From NCBI GenBank assembly GCA_038225475.1, contig JBBRRA010000015.1, positions 1 through 34,608 of the forward strand: DNA of 34,608 bases, given 5' to 3'. Below are positions 9,545 through 17,567 of this stretch, piece by piece. Both the position numbers and the translations under genes were made by a program. Source of the DNA: Polymorphobacter_B sp038225475 (lineage in GTDB: Bacteria; Pseudomonadota; Alphaproteobacteria; Sphingomonadales; Sphingomonadaceae). The first letter of the stretch is position 1; every line of letters starts with the position of its first letter. The notes under the pieces were generated by a model. That model ran no database searches and had not been told where the DNA came from. It saw only the letters and a list, made by a program, of their open reading frames with translations.

Positions 9545-11935
9545 ATGATTTTCTGCACGGCATCGCGTCCATTCCGTACCGCGCTGTTCCTCTCAACGGC
9601 GCTCGCTGCTCCCGGCGCAGTGCTGGCGCAGGCTACGGCCGCCGCCAATGCCGTGCCGATGGGCGTCGAGGATATCGTCGTTACCGCGACCAAGCGGTCC
9701 GAAAGCCTCCAAAACGTTCCGATCAGCATCCAGGCGCTGTCGACTGCCAAGCTCGAGCAGCTGCAGGTCACCAGCTTCAACGATTATGCGAAATACCTGC
9801 CGAGCCTGTCGTTCCAGTCGGTCGGTCCGGGCACCGCAAAAGTTTATTTCCGTGGCGTTGCAACGGGCGGCGACGGCAACCATTCAGGTCCGCTGCCGTC
9901 GGTCGGCATCTATCTCGACGAGCAGCCCATCACCACCATCCAGGGTGCGCTTGATATCCACGTCTATGACATTGCCCGGGTCGAGGCGCTCGCCGGACCA
10001 CAGGGCACGCTGTATGGCGCAAGCTCGCAGGCCGGCACGGTTCGCATCATCACCAATCAGCCCGACCCATCGAAATTCAGCGCCAGCTATAATTTCGAGG
10101 CGAATACCGTCAGCAAGGGCGGCCTTGGCTATATCGGTGAAGCCTATGTCAACCAGCCGTTGGGCGACCATGCCGCGATCCGGCTGGTCGGCTGGTACGA
10201 GAAGGATGCGGGCTATATCGACAATGTGCCGGGGACGCGAACGTACCCGGTGTCAGGCATCACGATCAACAATTATGCGCGCGCGCAACACGATTATAAT
10301 GGCGTGGAGACCTATGGCGGCCGGGCCGCGTTGCGCCTCGAGCTTGGCGACAGCTGGACGATCACCCCGCAGGCAATGGGACAGATCCAGAAGACCAAAG
10401 GGATCTTCGGCTTCGATCCGCTCATCGGCGATCTGCAGGTCACTCACTTCTATCCCGAAGATTCCCGCGATGCCTGGTATCAAGCAGGAGCGACTATCGA
10501 GGGCAAGGTCGCCGACTTTGACATCGTCTACTCAGGATCATATCTGCAACGCGCGTTCGACAGCCGGTCGGATTACTCGGACTATTCTTTCTTCTATGAT
10601 AAGTGCTGCGGCTATGGCGCGTACATTCATGGCAATCATGCCACTGAAACCAACCCTGACCTGATCAATCCGTCGCAGCATATTTCCGGCCACGACCGCT
10701 TCACCAAGATGAGCCACGAATTGCGGGTCTCGTCGCCAACCGACAAGCGTCTGCGTGCTATTGCCGGGCTGTTCTATCAGCGCCAGACACACAATATCGA
10801 GCAGAATTATTTCATCGACGGCCTTGGCACCGATCTGTGGGTTACCGGCCATCCAGATACCTATTGGCTGACCAAGCAATACCGTGTCGACCGTGACTAT
10901 GCAGTGTTCGGCCAGGCTGAGTTCGATATCACCGATAAGCTCAAGGTGATCGGCGGCGGCCGGTACTACAAATACAAGAATACACTTGTCGGTTTTTACG
11001 GCTATGGTCCCGCAGGCGGCGGCTTCGGCTCGTCAACCGGTCAGAACAGCTGCTTTGGCGGTGTGAATGGACCGGTATTGGTTGCGGGTGGGCCGTGTAC
11101 CGACCTCTATGCGCTCGATACGAATGGCAAGCCGATCCCCAAGAAAACCGAGGGCGACGGCTTCATCCACAAGCTCAGCCTGAGCTACAAAATCGATGCA
11201 GATCGGCTGATCTACGCGACGTGGTCACGTGGTTTCCGGCCCGGCGGCATCAACCGCGCCGCGGCCGCAGGACCGTACAAACCCGATTTCCTGACCAATT
11301 ACGAAATCGGCACCAAAACGAGTTGGTTCGACCGGCGGTTGCGTGCCAACGCCACCTTCTTCTGGGAGGAATGGAAGGACGTGCAGCTCGCCACGCTCGG
11401 CGCGAATGGTCTGACGGTAATCGACAATGTCGGCGCGGCGCGCATCCGGGGCGTCGAGGGCGATCTAACCTTGCAGGCGACGGACAACCTCAATCTGTCG
11501 GTGTCCGGCTCCTATACCGACGCGCGTCTCAAGAACGACTATTTCAAGGGCACGACGTTGCTCGCCCCCGCGGGGCAACAACTGCCGGTGACGCCGCCGG
11601 TCAAGCTTAATGCACTCGCACGCTACACTTTCCCGATTGGCGAGTATAAGGCGCATGTTCAGGGCGCACTCGTCTACCAGCAGAGCAGTTGGGCCGACCT
11701 GCGGACATTGCAGCGGGGCATTTCGGGTAAACAGGGTGCTTATGAGCTCGTCGATCTCACCACTGGCATCGAAACTGACATGATGACGTTCGAGATTTTC
11801 ATGAAGAATGCCTTTAATGGCCGTGGCGACATCTATCGCTATGCCGAGTGCGCGACACAGGTTTGCGGGGCTGAAACCTATCGGGTCGTCTATACGCCGC
11901 GCACAATCGGTGTGCGGTTCGGGCATAAATTCTGA
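9545..11935 (+). CDS. TonB-dependent outer-membrane receptor (796 residues)
   Basis: A signal peptide ends near AVLA at residue 28. The TonB box EDIVVTATKR lies at about 42-51, the plug continues through VYFRGVATGG and LYGASSQAGTVRIITNQP, and the barrel ends in Phe (VRFGHKF). This is the FecA/CirA-like receptor type abundant in sphingomonads and often used for plant-derived or aromatic substrates as well as siderophores. The substrate here is unknown. The ATG at 9545 is chosen because AAGGGGG lies 6 bases before it and it begins the signal peptide; an earlier ATG at 9485 would add 20 unlikely residues. Cysteines again cluster in probable loops (KCCGYG, C-x14-C, CATQVC). The permease follows directly, so outer- and inner-membrane uptake may be paired. 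Confidence 0.92.
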   Translation: MIFCTASRPFRTALFLSTALAAPGAVLAQATAAANAVPMGVEDIVVTATKRSESLQNVPISIQALSTAKLEQLQVTSFNDYAKYLPSLSFQSVGPGTAKVYFRGVATGGDGNHSGPLPSVGIYLDEQPITTIQGALDIHVYDIARVEALAGPQGTLYGASSQAGTVRIITNQPDPSKFSASYNFEANTVSKGGLGYIGEAYVNQPLGDHAAIRLVGWYEKDAGYIDNVPGTRTYPVSGITINNYARAQHDYNGVETYGGRAALRLELGDSWTITPQAMGQIQKTKGIFGFDPLIGDLQVTHFYPEDSRDAWYQAGATIEGKVADFDIVYSGSYLQRAFDSRSDYSDYSFFYDKCCGYGAYIHGNHATETNPDLINPSQHISGHDRFTKMSHELRVSSPTDKRLRAIAGLFYQRQTHNIEQNYFIDGLGTDLWVTGHPDTYWLTKQYRVDRDYAVFGQAEFDITDKLKVIGGGRYYKYKNTLVGFYGYGPAGGGFGSSTGQNSCFGGVNGPVLVAGGPCTDLYALDTNGKPIPKKTEGDGFIHKLSLSYKIDADRLIYATWSRGFRPGGINRAAAAGPYKPDFLTNYEIGTKTSWFDRRLRANATFFWEEWKDVQLATLGANGLTVIDNVGAARIRGVEGDLTLQATDNLNLSVSGSYTDARLKNDYFKGTTLLAPAGQQLPVTPPVKLNALARYTFPIGEYKAHVQGALVYQQSSWADLRTLQRGISGKQGAYELVDLTTGIETDMMTFEIFMKNAFNGRGDIYRYAECATQVCGAETYRVVYTPRTIGVRFGHKF

Positions 11936-13263
11936 CCGCCGCTGCGTCGGCCGCCGCTGACAAGCCGGCGACGCGCGCGCTGGGGTTCTGGATGTGCACG
12001 GCGCTGGTTGTCGGTGGCATGATCGGTTCGGGCGTGTTCCTGTTGCCCAGCGCGCTTGCGCCGTACGGCTGGAACGCACTGCTCGGCTGGGGCGTGACTA
12101 TTCCGGGCGCGGTGTGCCTCGCATTCGTGTTCGCCCGGTTGGCGCGTGCTTTTCCCCAGGCCGGCGGCCCCTATGCCTATACGCGCGAAGCGTTCGGCCA
12201 CGGCCCGGCATTCATTGTCGCGTGGAGTTACTGGATCGCGGTGATCGTTGCCAACGGCGTCATCGCGATTGCCTGCGTCAGTTATCTCGGCCGATTTTTC
12301 CCGGCACTCGCCGCCACTGCGGGGCTGCCGGCGGGGATTGCGGTCGCATTGATCTGGGTGTTGACGGCGGTCAACTGTCGCTCGGTGGCGCTGGCGGGAA
12401 GCGTGCAGATCGCCACGACCGCGATCAAGCTCGTACCGCTGGTTGCCGTCGCGGTTATCGGCGCGGTCGCCGTCGCGCGACATGGCACCGCGATCGTGCT
12501 GCCGTTTCACACAACCACGCTTTCGATAAGTGCAGTCACGGCGAGCGCGACGCTGACGCTGTGGGCGCTGGTCGGATTCGAGGCCGCGACGCTCCCGGCG
12601 GCGAAGGTGATCGACCCCGGTCGGACGATCCCACGCGCCACGCTGGTCGGGGTATCGGTGACAGGGCTGGTCTATATCGTCTGCTGTTCGGCGATCACGC
12701 TGCTGCTGCCCCCCGATGTCGCCAGCTCTAGCCATGCGCCGTTCGCCGATTTCGCCGCGCGCTTTGTCGGCGAGCAGGCAGGTCGGGCGATCGCGATATT
12801 TGCTGCGATCGCAGCGTTCGGTGCGCTCAACGGCTGGATCCTGGTTCAGGGCGAACTGCCGCTGGCGCTTGCCGGAGACGGCGTGTTTCCGCGCTGGTTC
12901 GGGTTGACGACAGCGAGGGGCGTGCCCGTGCGCGCGCATTTGCTCGGTAGCGCGCTGGTAACGCTACTGGTCATCAGCAATTACACGCGGTCGCTATCGG
13001 ATTTGTTCGTGTTCATGGCGCTGTTGTCCACCGCGGCGACACTGGTGACCTATCTTGCATGCTCTCTTGCGACGCTCAAGCTGCGGCGTGACCCGCGGCT
13101 TGCAGCGTCGCCGGAATTGACAGTGCTTGCGAGTATCGGCGTGCTGTTCTCGCTATGGACACTATACGGTGCCGGGCGCGAGGCGGTCGTGTGGGGCGCA
13201 GCGCTGCTCGCGTCAGGCATACCGGTCTATGCGCTCATGCGCCGCAGCAGACGTCCGACATAG
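11929..13263 (+). CDS. APC-family amino-acid permease
   Basis: An amino acid-polyamine-organocation transporter with about 12 hydrophobic segments. The TM1 motif GGMIGSGVFLLP matches the broken-helix substrate site of this family. It would move an amino acid, amine or similar compound across the inner membrane. The first ATG (11992) cuts into the start of TM1 and would lose the family-like lead-in RALGFW. The frame stays open upstream to a stop at 11926-11928, and the only possible earlier starts are ATT 11929, CTG 11932 or CTG 11980. A start overlapping the TonB receptor stop, giving about 444 residues, is therefore suggested. The 3' end overlaps the convergent FAD oxidoreductase gene by 37 bases. 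The specific substrate is not readable from sequence. Confidence 0.85.
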   Translation: MLTAAASAAADKPATRALGFWMCTALVVGGMIGSGVFLLPSALAPYGWNALLGWGVTIPGAVCLAFVFARLARAFPQAGGPYAYTREAFGHGPAFIVAWSYWIAVIVANGVIAIACVSYLGRFFPALAATAGLPAGIAVALIWVLTAVNCRSVALAGSVQIATTAIKLVPLVAVAVIGAVAVARHGTAIVLPFHTTTLSISAVTASATLTLWALVGFEAATLPAAKVIDPGRTIPRATLVGVSVTGLVYIVCCSAITLLLPPDVASSSHAPFADFAARFVGEQAGRAIAIFAAIAAFGALNGWILVQGELPLALAGDGVFPRWFGLTTARGVPVRAHLLGSALVTLLVISNYTRSLSDLFVFMALLSTAATLVTYLACSLATLKLRRDPRLAASPELTVLASIGVLFSLWTLYGAGREAVVWGAALLASGIPVYALMRRSRRPT

Positions 13264-14849
13264 GAGCGATCGCCGAGAATCTCATGCGCTGCGTTATGGC
13301 CCGGCGCGCCGGTAACGCCGCCGCCCGGATGTGTGCCCGATCCGCACATGTACAACCCGGCGATCGGCGCGCGATAGTCGCCGTGCCCCAACATCGGCCG
13401 CGCGGCATACAGTTGATCGAGCGACATATGCCCGTGGAAGATATCGCCGCCCGTCAACCCGAATTTGCGCTCGAGATCGACTGGCGAAAGGATCATCCGG
13501 CCCAGCACTGCCGCCTTGAAATTCGGCGCGTGCAGCGTGACAGTGTCGATGATGTGGTCGGCGGCCGCTTCGCGCTCGTCGTCCCAGCTGCGGCCATCGG
13601 GGAGCACCGGTGCGAACTGGTGACAGAACAGACTGGCGACGTGCTGGCCCGGCGGAGCAAGGCTGTCGTCGACGGTCGACGGCAACTTCATCTCGATGAT
13701 CGGCGCTTTCGACCAGCCGTCGGCACGCGCATCGGTGAACGCCTGATCCATATAGTCCATTGTCGGCGCAATGATGATGCCGGCCGTGTGGTGCTCGGCC
13801 TTGGTGGTACCTGGTAGCGAGGTAAAGTTAGGAAGTTCGGACAGCGCGACGTTCATCCGGAACGTCCCCGAGCCGTATTTGAAACCCGCCTCTCGCCGGC
13901 GGAATTCGGGCGCCAATTCATGCGGTTCGATCAGGTCGCGGTACAGCACGCGCGGCGTGACATTCGCCACCACTGTCGCTGCTGCAATCTCCTCGCCGCT
14001 GTCGAGGCGCACACCGGCGGCTTTACCCCCATCGATCAGGACGCGGGCAACCGGCGCGTCGCGGCTGATCTCCACGCCGGCTTCAACGCACGCCGCCGCC
14101 ATCGCCTGCGTAATCGCGCCCATGCCGCCGACGCTGTGGCCCCAAGCACCCTTCTTGCCGTTCACCTCGCCGAAAACATGGTGGAGCAGAACATAGGCCG
14201 AACCCGGTGTATCGACGCTGGCATAGTTGCCGACGACCGCGTCGAACCCAAATGCAGCCTGAATATGCGGATTTTCAAACCAGCCGGTGAGGAAATCGCG
14301 CGCGCTCTTGGTAAACAGATCGAGCGTGTCGCGCTGCTGTTCGAGGGTCATCCCTGCCATCCGCCGACCTTGGCCAGCCGCTGCGATCAGCGCCGGGATT
14401 CCGCCGCCCGCATTGGGCGGCGTGCGAAGGGCAATGTCGCGCAATACCTCGGCGACAGCTTCGAGTGCCGTTCCATACGCGGGGAGGGCGTCGGCATCTT
14501 TTTGGCTGAAGCGGGCGAACTCGGCCTGAGTCCGCGCCGTACCGCCACCGAGTTTCAGATAGCCGCCATCCGCATGCGGGAAGAAGTTCGAAATCGTCCG
14601 CTCGATGATGCGAAAGCCGCGCTCGTGCAGCTTCATGTCGGCAATGACCTTGGGCCGCAGCAGGCTGACGGTATAGCTGGCAACCGAATTACGGAATCCC
14701 GGATGGAATTCCTCGGTCACCGCCGCGCCGCCGACGATGCCTCGGCGTTCAAGGACGCGGACCTTCAGGCCGGCGCGCGCGAGGTAGAAAGCGCAGACAA
14801 GGCCGTTGTGGCCACCGCCGATGATGACGGCGTCATAGCGCTTGGTCAT
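13227..14849 (-). CDS. FAD-dependent oxidoreductase, PYROXD2 / phytoene-desaturase-like
   Basis: The 540-residue flavoprotein has an N-terminal Rossmann ADP-binding motif (VIIGGGHNGLVCAFYLARAG, residues 8-27) and, near residue 39, the GIVGGAAV segment typical of carotenoid-desaturase-like enzymes. A C-terminal FAD-closing motif follows (YMCGSGTHPGGGVTGAPGHN). The whole resembles the phytoene-dehydrogenase-related group that includes PYROXD2. No carotenoid genes are nearby, so a carotenoid substrate is not supported. The start overlaps the Rieske stop as ATGA (14846-14849), so the two are translationally coupled and probably act on the same compound or its product. An ATG-less extension to 14879 is rejected. 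The reaction is unknown; oxidation of a C-N or C-C bond is the most one can infer. Confidence 0.85.
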   Translation of the reverse strand: MTKRYDAVIIGGGHNGLVCAFYLARAGLKVRVLERRGIVGGAAVTEEFHPGFRNSVASYTVSLLRPKVIADMKLHERGFRIIERTISNFFPHADGGYLKLGGGTARTQAEFARFSQKDADALPAYGTALEAVAEVLRDIALRTPPNAGGGIPALIAAAGQGRRMAGMTLEQQRDTLDLFTKSARDFLTGWFENPHIQAAFGFDAVVGNYASVDTPGSAYVLLHHVFGEVNGKKGAWGHSVGGMGAITQAMAAACVEAGVEISRDAPVARVLIDGGKAAGVRLDSGEEIAAATVVANVTPRVLYRDLIEPHELAPEFRRREAGFKYGSGTFRMNVALSELPNFTSLPGTTKAEHHTAGIIIAPTMDYMDQAFTDARADGWSKAPIIEMKLPSTVDDSLAPPGQHVASLFCHQFAPVLPDGRSWDDEREAAADHIIDTVTLHAPNFKAAVLGRMILSPVDLERKFGLTGGDIFHGHMSLDQLYAARPMLGHGDYRAPIAGLYMCGSGTHPGGGVTGAPGHNAAHEILGDRSYVGRLLRRMSA

Positions 14850-16036
14850 ACCACCGCCACGCTGATGCGGTGGCTCCAACCGGGCGCGGGCGCTCGCGGC
14901 AGCCGAGCTTCGGGAACCAGCTCGCGCATTCGCTTGGCAAAGCTGCGCAGGCAGACCTCGGTTTCGCCGAGCGGCCCCTGCGTGTAGCTTGCCGAGGTCA
15001 TTCCCGCTTGGACGCGCGTCACGAGCGCGGCATCCTCGCGGTTGACCATGCGGTTTATCCGCCAGTTCAGATACCGCGCGGCGCGCATTTCGCGCCGGTC
15101 GTCGGGGATTGCGTAGCTGATTTCGCGGATCAGTGTTTCGGTTGGGGAGATGGGAAGGAATTGCATAAAATCAATCTGATCGGGGTGAATATCGAATGCA
15201 AGGTTGGGCCACAGCTTGAAATAGAGCCACATCGACTGCCGGTTCGTATCGAGGTGCGCGACCTGCGGCAGCAATTCGCGGTACAGGCGCTCGGACGAAC
15301 GCAAGGGGCCGGGTTCGACCAGAGGCCCCCAAAGCCGATCGACATGCTCGCCCGCTTCGATGCCATAGCCGGGGCCGAACAGCCGCCGGAGCCCGGGATG
15401 CGCGACAGGTACGTGCAACCCGTCCGAGTAATTGTCGGTCAGGTTCTTCCAGTTGACATGGCGGACGCGCGTACCAACCGTTCGGAGTGCGCGCAAATCT
15501 TCAAAACGGTACGGCAGGATTTCGTTCAGATGCGTGGCCATCATGTCCGCTACCGACACGCCCCCGCCTTCAAGCCGGACAAAGATAAACCCTTGCCACA
15601 CCTCAAGATCAAGCGTCGCCAGTCCGAGCGTGCCCATATCGAGATCGGCATAGGTGCCGCGCGCCGGCACACCGCTCAGCCGTCCGTCGAGCTCATATGT
15701 CCAGGCATGATACGGGCACACCAGCTTGCGGCAGCTGCCGCTGGCTCCGTCGACCAGCCGTGACGCGCGGTGACGACAGACATTTGCAAAGGCGCGGACA
15801 ACGCCGTCGTCACCGCGCACCACAAGAATATTCTCGCCGATATAGTCGAGCGTATGCCAGTCCCCGGCTTCGGCAACATCGCTGACATGACAGACGATCT
15901 GCCACGCCGGGCGGAGCACGCGCGCGCGCTCGACGGCGAAGAATTCGGCGTCGTGATACAACCACCCCGGCAGAGTCAGATTGGCCTGCGGGTCGGCGGC
16001 GGCCTGCGCCACGTATCGGGCGTTTGAAAGCGTCAT
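14846..16036 (-). CDS. Rieske ring-hydroxylating oxygenase, alpha subunit
   Basis: The protein has 396 residues. The Rieske [2Fe-2S] ligands are C87-R-H89 and C107-P-Y-H110. The catalytic domain has the mononuclear iron motif DNYSDGLHVPVAH, with H208 and H213 as iron ligands and D205 as the bridging carboxylate; a later Asp in NREDAALV likely completes the 2-His-1-carboxylate site. It would hydroxylate or demethylate a substrate with O2 and electrons from a separate reductase. No ferredoxin or reductase gene is adjacent, so the electron donor is unknown. The ATG at 16036 has AAGGG upstream; the longer frame to 16234 lacks family character. A divergent dienelactone hydrolase begins 90 bases away. 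Aromatic or quaternary-amine substrates are both possible. Confidence 0.9.
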   Translation of the reverse strand: MTLSNARYVAQAAADPQANLTLPGWLYHDAEFFAVERARVLRPAWQIVCHVSDVAEAGDWHTLDYIGENILVVRGDDGVVRAFANVCRHRASRLVDGASGSCRKLVCPYHAWTYELDGRLSGVPARGTYADLDMGTLGLATLDLEVWQGFIFVRLEGGGVSVADMMATHLNEILPYRFEDLRALRTVGTRVRHVNWKNLTDNYSDGLHVPVAHPGLRRLFGPGYGIEAGEHVDRLWGPLVEPGPLRSSERLYRELLPQVAHLDTNRQSMWLYFKLWPNLAFDIHPDQIDFMQFLPISPTETLIREISYAIPDDRREMRAARYLNWRINRMVNREDAALVTRVQAGMTSASYTQGPLGETEVCLRSFAKRMRELVPEARLPRAPAPGWSHRISVAVV

Positions 16037-16126
16037 CTGACCAGTACCCTTGCCCCCGCGAAGTCGGCATAGTGGCGCGTGGGGACCGCCGACGTCAATG
16101 GACGCTACGGCATGACAGGAGTGCCG

Positions 16127-16996
16127 ATGACAGCCGATATCAGCGATTTTCGACGCCGCGAGTTTCGTTTCAACGGAGTGACCAAGCCCGTATTGGTCAC
16201 CGGCGACAGTGGCCCGGCCGTCATCGTTCTGCACGAGATCATGGGCTTCACGCCGTCGTTGGCACGCTTCTGCCGCTGGCTTCGAGATGCGGGTTTCCGG
16301 GTCTACGCGCCGATCCTTGCGGGCCGCCCCGATGCGACGAACAGCGAGAAGCCGGGCCTGCTGACGACGATCGGCGTGTGTATCAGCCGCGAATTTACCG
16401 TGTTCGCGTCGGACCGTTCCAGTCCCATCGTCGATTGGCTGCGCCCGCTAGCGCGGACAGTACACGGCGAATGCGGCGGGGCCGGCGTTGGCGTCGTCGG
16501 CATGTGTCTGACCGGCGGCTTTGCCCTGTCGATGGCGGTCGACGGCAGCGTGCTGGTGCCGGTCATGTCGCAGCCGTCGCTGCCCGTGCGCGACAAGGGC
16601 GCACTCGATATCAGCTCCGGCGATCTAGCTCGCGTCAAGGCGCGCGTCGCCAAAGAGGGGCTGACCGTGCACGGCTTCCGCTTTGCCGGCGACACGCTGA
16701 GCCAGCAGCCGCGCTTCGATACGCTGGCGCGCGAGCTTGGACCTGGCTTTGTTGGCACCGTCATCCCAGACGCCTGCGGCAATCCGGCGGGAATGCGCGC
16801 ACGTGGAAAGCCGCCCCATTCGGTGTTCACCGGCGATTTGATCGATGCGGCAGGCGAGCCGACACGGGCGGCGGTCGATACGGTCATCACCGTGCTGCGC
16901 GATCGGCTGTTGCCGAGCGCTACCAGCGGATCAGACGGACTAACAGAACGCGGGCCAGAACGGCGCAAAGCAACACCGCGCCGCCGTACCAAATGA
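16127..16996 (+). CDS. Dienelactone hydrolase family protein
   Basis: A 289-residue alpha/beta hydrolase. VIVLHEIMG (about 31-39) forms the oxyanion region. The nucleophile sits in GMCLTGG, with Cys in the elbow as in dienelactone hydrolases. A histidine in RGKPPHSVFTGD is a candidate for the triad. True DLH opens lactone rings after aromatic ring cleavage, but this family has many other esterase members. The ATG at 16127 follows CAGGAG by 5 bases and is preferred to those at 16079 and 16112. The last 26 or so residues, after DRLLP, are Arg-, Lys- and Pro-rich and lie wholly within the 77-base overlap with the convergent nrsF gene; they look like read-through rather than conserved protein. 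It is divergent from the Rieske operon. Confidence 0.88.
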   Translation: MTADISDFRRREFRFNGVTKPVLVTGDSGPAVIVLHEIMGFTPSLARFCRWLRDAGFRVYAPILAGRPDATNSEKPGLLTTIGVCISREFTVFASDRSSPIVDWLRPLARTVHGECGGAGVGVVGMCLTGGFALSMAVDGSVLVPVMSQPSLPVRDKGALDISSGDLARVKARVAKEGLTVHGFRFAGDTLSQQPRFDTLARELGPGFVGTVIPDACGNPAGMRARGKPPHSVFTGDLIDAAGEPTRAAVDTVITVLRDRLLPSATSGSDGLTERGPERRKATPRRRTK

Positions 16997-17567
16997 CCAC
17001 ATACAAAGGGTCGTCATGCCAGCAACTCCACGCAAAGGCGAAGGCGCCCCAGCCCGCGCTGCCAAGCCCTGCCGCCCACGCGACCAATCGTGGCCGCGTC
17101 GGTGCAGCGCGGCGCGCCAGCCAGGTCAGCAACAGCGCCATCGGCAGCGCATAGGCGAGCGTTAGCCCAGCGCATAACACCCCTTCGCGCCAGTCGAGCC
17201 GCGCCGCGAGCCCCTCCGGCATGTCCATCGACGTCCCGAGCAAGACCGCAACCGCAACCGCACCAACCACTGCCAACCCGGTCCACCAGCGTCGTGGCGC
17301 GCCCGCTGGATCGAGCGCAAGCACCGCCGCCACACCGCCGGTCAACGCGAGCACCAGACAACTCGCCATCTTCCACCAAAACATCGGGCCATGCATCGCA
17401 ACCATCATATCGGGGCGTGGGCGCGACATCGTCAGGACCAACGTAAGTTCGACCAGAGCGAGCCCGAGCACCAACGCGCCGTCGCGCCATGCTCGCCGCG
17501 CCCGCACCGGCGCGAGGTCGGCAACAAGGCTGTCGACGAGATCGTCCGCGCGTTCAGCCTTCGTCAT
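16920..17567 (-). CDS. nrsF: NrsF-type anti-sigma regulator (DUF1109)
   Basis: This 215-residue integral membrane protein has about six hydrophobic helices, an N-terminal cytosolic segment, and the DUF1109/NrsF marks FWWK (63-66) and a C-W-H-x-x-P-x-Y motif (CWHDDPLY, 182-189). NrsF-family proteins hold their cognate ECF sigma factor at the membrane and release it under stress such as chromate, cadmium or oxidants. Cysteines are at 70, 132, 182 and 201. From memory, two cysteines near 131 and 181 are needed for signalling in the Caulobacter protein, and C132 and C182 fit this. The ATG at 17567 overlaps the sigma gene end by 14 bases; a TTG at 17576 is the alternative. The 3' end overlaps the dienelactone hydrolase gene. 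Confidence 0.88.
   Translation of the reverse strand: MTKAERADDLVDSLVADLAPVRARRAWRDGALVLGLALVELTLVLTMSRPRPDMMVAMHGPMFWWKMASCLVLALTGGVAAVLALDPAGAPRRWWTGLAVVGAVAVAVLLGTSMDMPEGLAARLDWREGVLCAGLTLAYALPMALLLTWLARRAAPTRPRLVAWAAGLGSAGWGAFAFAWSCWHDDPLYVVIWYGGAVLLCAVLARVLLVRLIRW

Noticed and set aside
13920..14987. 355-residue plus-strand frame antisense to the flavoprotein and Rieske genes
   Set aside because: Low-complexity Arg/Ala composition and no motifs, whereas the opposite strand has intact Rossmann and Rieske motifs.
16024..17154. 376-residue plus-strand frame overlapping the dienelactone hydrolase
   Set aside because: Arg-rich out-of-frame translation; the hydrolase frame has the nucleophile motif, ribosome site and family features.
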